DNA from: Pseudomonadota bacterium
Lineage (GTDB): Bacteria > Pseudomonadota > Gammaproteobacteria > Pseudomonadales > Halieaceae
NCBI GenBank assembly: GCA_030591305.1
Contig: JAUVBI010000107.1
Location: 1 to 9,948 of the forward strand
Direction: 5' to 3'
Length of the DNA: 9,948 nt
A program made the position numbers and the translations under genes. The notes beneath the pieces are model-generated. The model searched no databases, had not been told where the DNA came from, and saw only the letters and a list, made by a program, of their open reading frames with translations. Shown here one piece after another: positions 6,826 through 9,948 of the stretch (position 1 is its first letter; every line of letters starts with the position of its first letter).

Positions 6826-6826
6826 T
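6804..6826. promoter_or_regulatory. Overlapping palindromes, predicted TetR operator
   Basis: Two nested inverted repeats occur. The first is the perfect 10-mer TTGAATTCAA (6810-6819), extended by arms TTGAA (6804-6808) and TTCAA (6821-6825); 20 of 22 bases are symmetric about 6814.5, with only the pair 6809/6820 breaking it. The second is ATTGAATT (6809-6816) and AATTCAAT (6819-6826), a perfect 8-bp inverted repeat around a 2-base spacer, centred 3 bp further right. TetR repressors typically bind such palindromes in the intergenic region beside their own gene. The site lies in the spacer regions of both divergent promoters. No other copy was seen in the window. Confidence 0.65.
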
Positions 6827-6836
6827 ATTATATGAT
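6804..6836 (+). promoter_or_regulatory. Predicted sigma70-type promoter for the dehydrogenase-ligase operon
   Basis: TTGAAA (6804-6809) with a 16-base spacer and TATTAT (6826-6831) is the best rightward candidate. TTGAAT (6810-6815), 15 bases, TATGAT (6831-6836) is an alternative. Either would leave a 5' leader of roughly 55-65 bases before the ATG at 6903. The palindromic operator overlaps the -35 and the spacer. The leader carries two TGCGTG repeats (6843-6848 and 6854-6859), 11 bases apart, of unknown meaning. The prediction is by eye. Confidence 0.5.
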
Positions 6837-6902
6837 CCCTGTTGCGTGTGCAATGCGTGATTTCTACTTAAAGCTTATTTTTTCAAGGACACAGGTGCGC
6901 AA

Positions 6903-8090
6903 ATGATTATCGACTATACCGAGGAGCAAAAAGTGCTGCGCAAAACGCTCCGGGAGTATTTCTCGAAGCTGATCAAGCCGGAATACCATGAGTTGCTGCG
7001 CGGCAACGAGGGAGGCGATCTTTATAAGAGCTTAATTCGGCAGATGGGTAAGGATGGCTGGTTGGCGCTGGGTTGGCCGAAAGAGTACGGCGGGCAGGGT
7101 GCGACAACCACTGAGCAGCTGATATTTTTTGAAGAGGCTTTGTTGGCGGGTGCCCCCGTTCCTTTTGTTACTCTTAATACGGTGGGCCCCGCGCTAATTG
7201 ACTATGGCACTGAGGAGGTGAAGAAAAAGTTTTTGCCCGGGATTGCCGCTGGCGAAACACATTTTTGTATCGGCTACTCAGAATCTGATGCGGGCACCGA
7301 TCTGGCTGCTATGACGACAAGTGCAGTGACCGATCCTGCCGACTCGAATTATTACATTATCAATGGTACCAAGGTGTTTACCTCCTCAGCAGAGGCGGCG
7401 GACTATGTGTGGCTGGCTGTCAGAACCACCCCGGACACACGCCACAAGGGCATTAGCATGATTGTGGTAGATACAAAGTCGGAGGGTTTCTCCTATGCGC
7501 CCATTCACACCGTGGGTGGCGTGCGTACCAATATCAGTTATTACGAGAATGTTCGCGTGCCCAAGTCCAACTTGATTGGTGAGCCCGACAAGGGTTGGGG
7601 CCTGATCATGTCGCAACTCAATCATGAACGGGTGGGCCTGGCAGCCTGGGGAATACATGGCTGGAAGTTGTTTGATCGCGCATTGGTCTGGGCCAGAACT
7701 GCAAGCACACAGGCACACAACAAGGGCAAGCGCCCCATAGACGAGTCCTGGATACAGGCCAATATGGCTGAGGCGCTGGCCAGGCTGGAGGCAATGCGAG
7801 TCATGAATGCGCGTATGGCCTGGGATATGGATAAGGGCAATATGAACCCGGCCCTGGCTTCAGCGCTCAAGGTTTTTTCTACTGAGGGTCTGATCGAAAT
7901 ATGCAGACTGCTAATGGAGGCCATAGGTCCCAGTACCCTGATTCGCGCAGGTTCTACAGCCGCCGTATTACTGGGCGACCTGGAACACGAATACCGTCGC
8001 TGCCAGATCAATACCTTTGGCGGCGGTATCAACGAATTACAGCGGGGCATTGTGGCTAATTTTGGCCTGAATATGCCCCGTCACCGTTAA
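6903..8090 (+). CDS. Acyl-CoA dehydrogenase, catalytic-Glu subunit of a predicted heteromeric enzyme
   Basis: A 395-residue acyl-CoA dehydrogenase. Predicted role: FAD-dependent alpha,beta-desaturation of a side-chain acyl-CoA, together with the next gene product. Seen: LGWPKEYGGQGAT (56-68), an intact flavin/substrate loop GYSESDAGTDLAAM (124-137), and Glu242 in LNHERVGLA (239-247), the helix-G position used as catalytic base by isovaleryl-CoA and long-chain dehydrogenases. The usual C-terminal YEG glutamate site reads INTFGGGINELQR (369-381), so Glu242 is the likely base. The R-x-x-F-G-x-P-I motif that binds FAD across the dimer is missing: the region reads RTASTQAHNKGKRPID (265-280). This pattern recalls the FadE26/FadE29-type subunits of the alpha2beta2 enzymes of cholesterol degraders (memory, not a search). 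Start: ATG at 6903 with AGGTG 5 bases upstream. It is first in its operon, 15 bp before the partner gene. Confidence 0.9.
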   Translation: MIIDYTEEQKVLRKTLREYFSKLIKPEYHELLRGNEGGDLYKSLIRQMGKDGWLALGWPKEYGGQGATTTEQLIFFEEALLAGAPVPFVTLNTVGPALIDYGTEEVKKKFLPGIAAGETHFCIGYSESDAGTDLAAMTTSAVTDPADSNYYIINGTKVFTSSAEAADYVWLAVRTTPDTRHKGISMIVVDTKSEGFSYAPIHTVGGVRTNISYYENVRVPKSNLIGEPDKGWGLIMSQLNHERVGLAAWGIHGWKLFDRALVWARTASTQAHNKGKRPIDESWIQANMAEALARLEAMRVMNARMAWDMDKGNMNPALASALKVFSTEGLIEICRLLMEAIGPSTLIRAGSTAAVLLGDLEHEYRRCQINTFGGGINELQRGIVANFGLNMPRHR

Positions 8091-8105
8091 CATAGCAGGT
8101 ACATC

Positions 8106-9251
8106 ATGGATTTTTCATTTAGCGAAGAACAAATCGCAATCCGGAATCTGGCAAACCAGATATTCAGTGATCGCACTACCGATGAATTTCTGCTGAAATT
8201 CGATAAAAATGATGACGTCTACGACGATGCATTGTGGCCCACACTTGCCGAGCAGGGTTTGCTGGGCATTACTATTGGTGAGGACTTTGGCGGGACCGGG
8301 CTTGGATTTACCGAGCTTTGCCTGATACTGGAAGAGCAGGGGCGACGCATTTCACCGATACCCTTGTATTCCAGCCTGGTGCTGGGGGTGTTGCCGGTAA
8401 GCGAATTCGGCACGGTGGAACAAAAGCATAAATATCTGGCTCCGCTGGCCGCAGGTGAGTTGAAGCTGACTGCTGCGATAGCCGAAATGGGTATGAGCGA
8501 AGCCATAGGAGGGCAGGTGACAGCGGTTAAAACTGGGGACATGTGGACACTTAACGGTGCCCTGGCCTGTGTGCCGGACAGTGTGGTTGCCAATGCGATC
8601 ATCGTTCCCGCGTGTTGTGATGGGGTACAGACGGTATTTATTGTCGATACCGATATAGTGGGTGTCAGCATTGAAGGGCAAAGCAGTTCACTGGGCATGA
8701 ATGAGGGCAGCCTGAACCTGGACAGTGTTGAGCTGGGCGCCGGGGCGGTGCTGGGTGAGGTGGGTAAGGGTGTTGAGGTGTTGGCATGGCTGGAACTGCG
8801 TGCCGAGATTGCAATTTGTGCACTGCAGGTAGGTGTAACAGAGGAGGCATTGAAGCGCACTGCTGAGTTTACTTGCGAACGCAAGCAGTTCGGCGCGCCC
8901 ATAGGTTCATTTCAAGCAGTCGCCATGCAGGCGGCAGATGCCTTTATTGACGTGGAGGCCATTCGCTCGACATATTGGCTGGCCCTGTATCGATTGACCA
9001 ATGAACTGGATGCGCGGGCCGAGGTTCGCTGTGCCAAATGGTGGACAGTGGATGCGGGCCACCGTATCGTCTATCGTACTCAGCATTTGCACGGTGGCAT
9101 AGGCTCAGATTTGGAATTCCCCATTCATCGCTTCTTCCTGTGGGCAAAGCATTTGGGAATGATGTTGGGTGGACGCAGCGTGCAGATTACAAAGTTGGGG
9201 AAACTACTGGCCAGTGATGAGACTATAGGTGTCGCGGCGCTACAAGTTTAA
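8106..9251 (+). CDS. Acyl-CoA dehydrogenase, FAD-binding partner subunit of a predicted heteromeric enzyme
   Basis: A 381-residue acyl-CoA dehydrogenase fold. Seen: MDFSFSEEQIAIRNLA (1-16), GEDFGGTGLGFTEL (58-71), an intact CERKQFGAPIGSFQ (257-270) for FAD binding, and QHLHGGIGSDLEFP (326-339), the C-terminal HGG-x-G motif. The Ser/Thr-rich flavin loop is degenerate (AAIAEMGMSEAIGG, 123-136), lacking the usual acidic-x-x-Gly-Ser/Thr-Asp pattern. There is no glutamate at the YEG site, and the helix-G area reads WLELRAEIAI (228-237) rather than x-E-R. By itself it is unlikely to be active. It supplies what the upstream protein lacks, as FadE27/FadE28-type subunits do. Start: ATG at 8106 with CAGGT about 6 bases upstream, 15 bp after the previous stop, so it is cotranscribed. 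The ligase gene follows. Confidence 0.9.
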   Translation: MDFSFSEEQIAIRNLANQIFSDRTTDEFLLKFDKNDDVYDDALWPTLAEQGLLGITIGEDFGGTGLGFTELCLILEEQGRRISPIPLYSSLVLGVLPVSEFGTVEQKHKYLAPLAAGELKLTAAIAEMGMSEAIGGQVTAVKTGDMWTLNGALACVPDSVVANAIIVPACCDGVQTVFIVDTDIVGVSIEGQSSSLGMNEGSLNLDSVELGAGAVLGEVGKGVEVLAWLELRAEIAICALQVGVTEEALKRTAEFTCERKQFGAPIGSFQAVAMQAADAFIDVEAIRSTYWLALYRLTNELDARAEVRCAKWWTVDAGHRIVYRTQHLHGGIGSDLEFPIHRFFLWAKHLGMMLGGRSVQITKLGKLLASDETIGVAALQV

Positions 9252-9303
9252 TGTCTATAGAAGGGGGGCGCCGTGAAACCCCATGTACTGGATGGAAGCT
9301 ATT

Positions 9304-9948
9304 ATGAAGAACAATATTGGTCTTTTATTGTCGAAGCGTGCAGATATTACCACTCATGCAGAGGCTTTTGTTGAGGTGGAGCGGGGCAGACGTTTTACTT
9401 TTGAACAGTTGAATCAGCGAAGTAATCGCACCGCTAATATGCTTCTGGCGCAGGGTGTTAAACCCGGTGATCGAGTGGCCGTGCTGCTTAAAAATGGCAT
9501 TGAGTTTGTTGAGACATATTTCGCAGTCGCAAAAATAGGTGCTATTCTGGTGCCGGTAAACTGGCGTCTGGTAGCCAATGAAATCAGCTATATCCTGGAT
9601 GACTCCGGTGCGATGGCGTTGATTTATGATGCCGACTTCGATGAGGTTATTTCGCGGTTACAGGATAACGATGCGGTAGCCGTTGAGTATTATGTGCGCG
9701 TTAATGCCATCGACGATAAATCACCTCTCGCAGAATACGCCAGCGATTATGATGAGTCGGTAGCAAAGGCCTCCGAATCAGAACCACCGGTAGGTGCCTG
9801 GGATGATGAACTGTTGTTCATCATGTATACCTCCGGAACCACCGGCCACCCCAAGGGTGTCATGCTCAGCCACAACTGTATGTTGTGGTCTGGCCTGACC
9901 AGTATTGCAACCTCGGATATGCGCGGTGATGACAGGTTTTTGCTGCCC
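9304..9948 (+). CDS. AMP-dependent acyl-CoA synthetase (ligase), N-terminal part, cut by window end
   Basis: The first 215 codons of an ANL-superfamily adenylate-forming enzyme. Full members have about 500-550 residues. Predicted role: ATP-dependent activation of the carboxylic acid substrate to its CoA thioester, the entry step for the dehydrogenase pair. Seen: FTFEQLNQRSNRTANMLLAQG (31-51), GDRVAVLLKNGIEFVETYFAVAKIG (55-79), VPVNWRL (83-89), and the ATP/phosphate-binding loop YTSGTTGHPKGVMLSH (175-190). The acid-specificity region lies beyond the window, so the substrate cannot be read. Start: ATG at 9304 has GGAAG 5 bases upstream and fits the family N-terminus; in-frame ATGs at 9292 and 9283 are possible but poorly spaced. 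A stronger ribosome binding site (AAGGGGGG, 9261-9268) sits upstream but faces a different frame. It lies 52 bp after the preceding dehydrogenase, in the same operon. Confidence 0.92.
   Translation, partial: MKNNIGLLLSKRADITTHAEAFVEVERGRRFTFEQLNQRSNRTANMLLAQGVKPGDRVAVLLKNGIEFVETYFAVAKIGAILVPVNWRLVANEISYILDDSGAMALIYDADFDEVISRLQDNDAVAVEYYVRVNAIDDKSPLAEYASDYDESVAKASESEPPVGAWDDELLFIMYTSGTTGHPKGVMLSHNCMLWSGLTSIATSDMRGDDRFLLP

Noticed and set aside
6725..6853. N-terminal extension of the TetR protein
   Set aside because: It covers the AT-rich divergent promoter and palindromes. The TetR domain begins well inside the shorter protein.
8219..8902. 227-residue antisense open frame opposite the second dehydrogenase
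   Set aside because: Composition is Ser/Pro/Thr-rich with no domain, and it lies fully inside a well-conserved gene; it is a codon-bias shadow.
1..9948. tRNA/rRNA genes, CRISPR arrays, insertion sequences, attachment sites, defence or toxin genes
   Set aside because: I looked for cloverleaf-like segments, regular repeats, transposase motifs and terminal inverted repeats and saw none. The window is almost fully occupied by metabolic genes.

Overview
The window looks like chromosomal DNA of a heterotrophic, probably marine, gammaproteobacterium. That placement is an inference from codon use, mid-range GC and the protein styles; no phylogenetic marker is present. It is a catabolic island for acyl-CoA side-chain degradation. 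It holds nine complete genes, two genes cut by the window ends, and one well-defined divergent control region. No RNA gene, CRISPR array, IS element or prophage part was seen.

Layout. Bases 1-509 carry the C-terminal end of a DUF1501 protein. It converges, 5 bp apart, on a minus-strand crotonase-fold gene (515-1291). Divergent from that, plus-strand genes encode a luciferase-like (LLM) oxidoreductase (1372-2394) and a second crotonase (2512-3303). These run into the end of a minus-strand cluster which, read in its own direction, is tetR (6724-6020), a MaoC-DUF35 fusion of ChsH2 type (5956-4976), a small MaoC protein of ChsH1 type (4972-4544) and an Ltp2-type thiolase-fold aldolase (4547-3366). 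A divergent promoter region at about 6797-6836 contains overlapping palindromes. From it a plus-strand operon leads away: two acyl-CoA dehydrogenases (6903-8090 and 8106-9251) and an acyl-CoA synthetase (from 9304, cut by the window end).

How the genes fit together. The set matches, part by part, the module that shortens the steroid side chain in cholesterol- and bile-acid-degrading bacteria. A CoA ligase activates the acid. A heteromeric acyl-CoA dehydrogenase desaturates it. A ChsH1-ChsH2 heteromeric hydratase adds water to make a tertiary beta-hydroxyacyl-CoA. The Ltp2 aldolase, held on the DUF35 domain of ChsH2, then cleaves it to a ketone plus a short acyl-CoA (17-ketosteroid plus propionyl-CoA in the known case). 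The residues support this. The two dehydrogenases have lost complementary motifs, the catalytic Asp/His pair is in only one MaoC protein, and the aldolase lacks the thiolase cysteine but has two tyrosines at the positions expected for Ltp2. The TetR protein is the obvious candidate repressor of both divergent arms. The crotonases and the LLM enzyme are accessory steps of unknown substrate. No steroid-ring gene lies in the window, so a terpenoid or other branched polycyclic acid is also possible.
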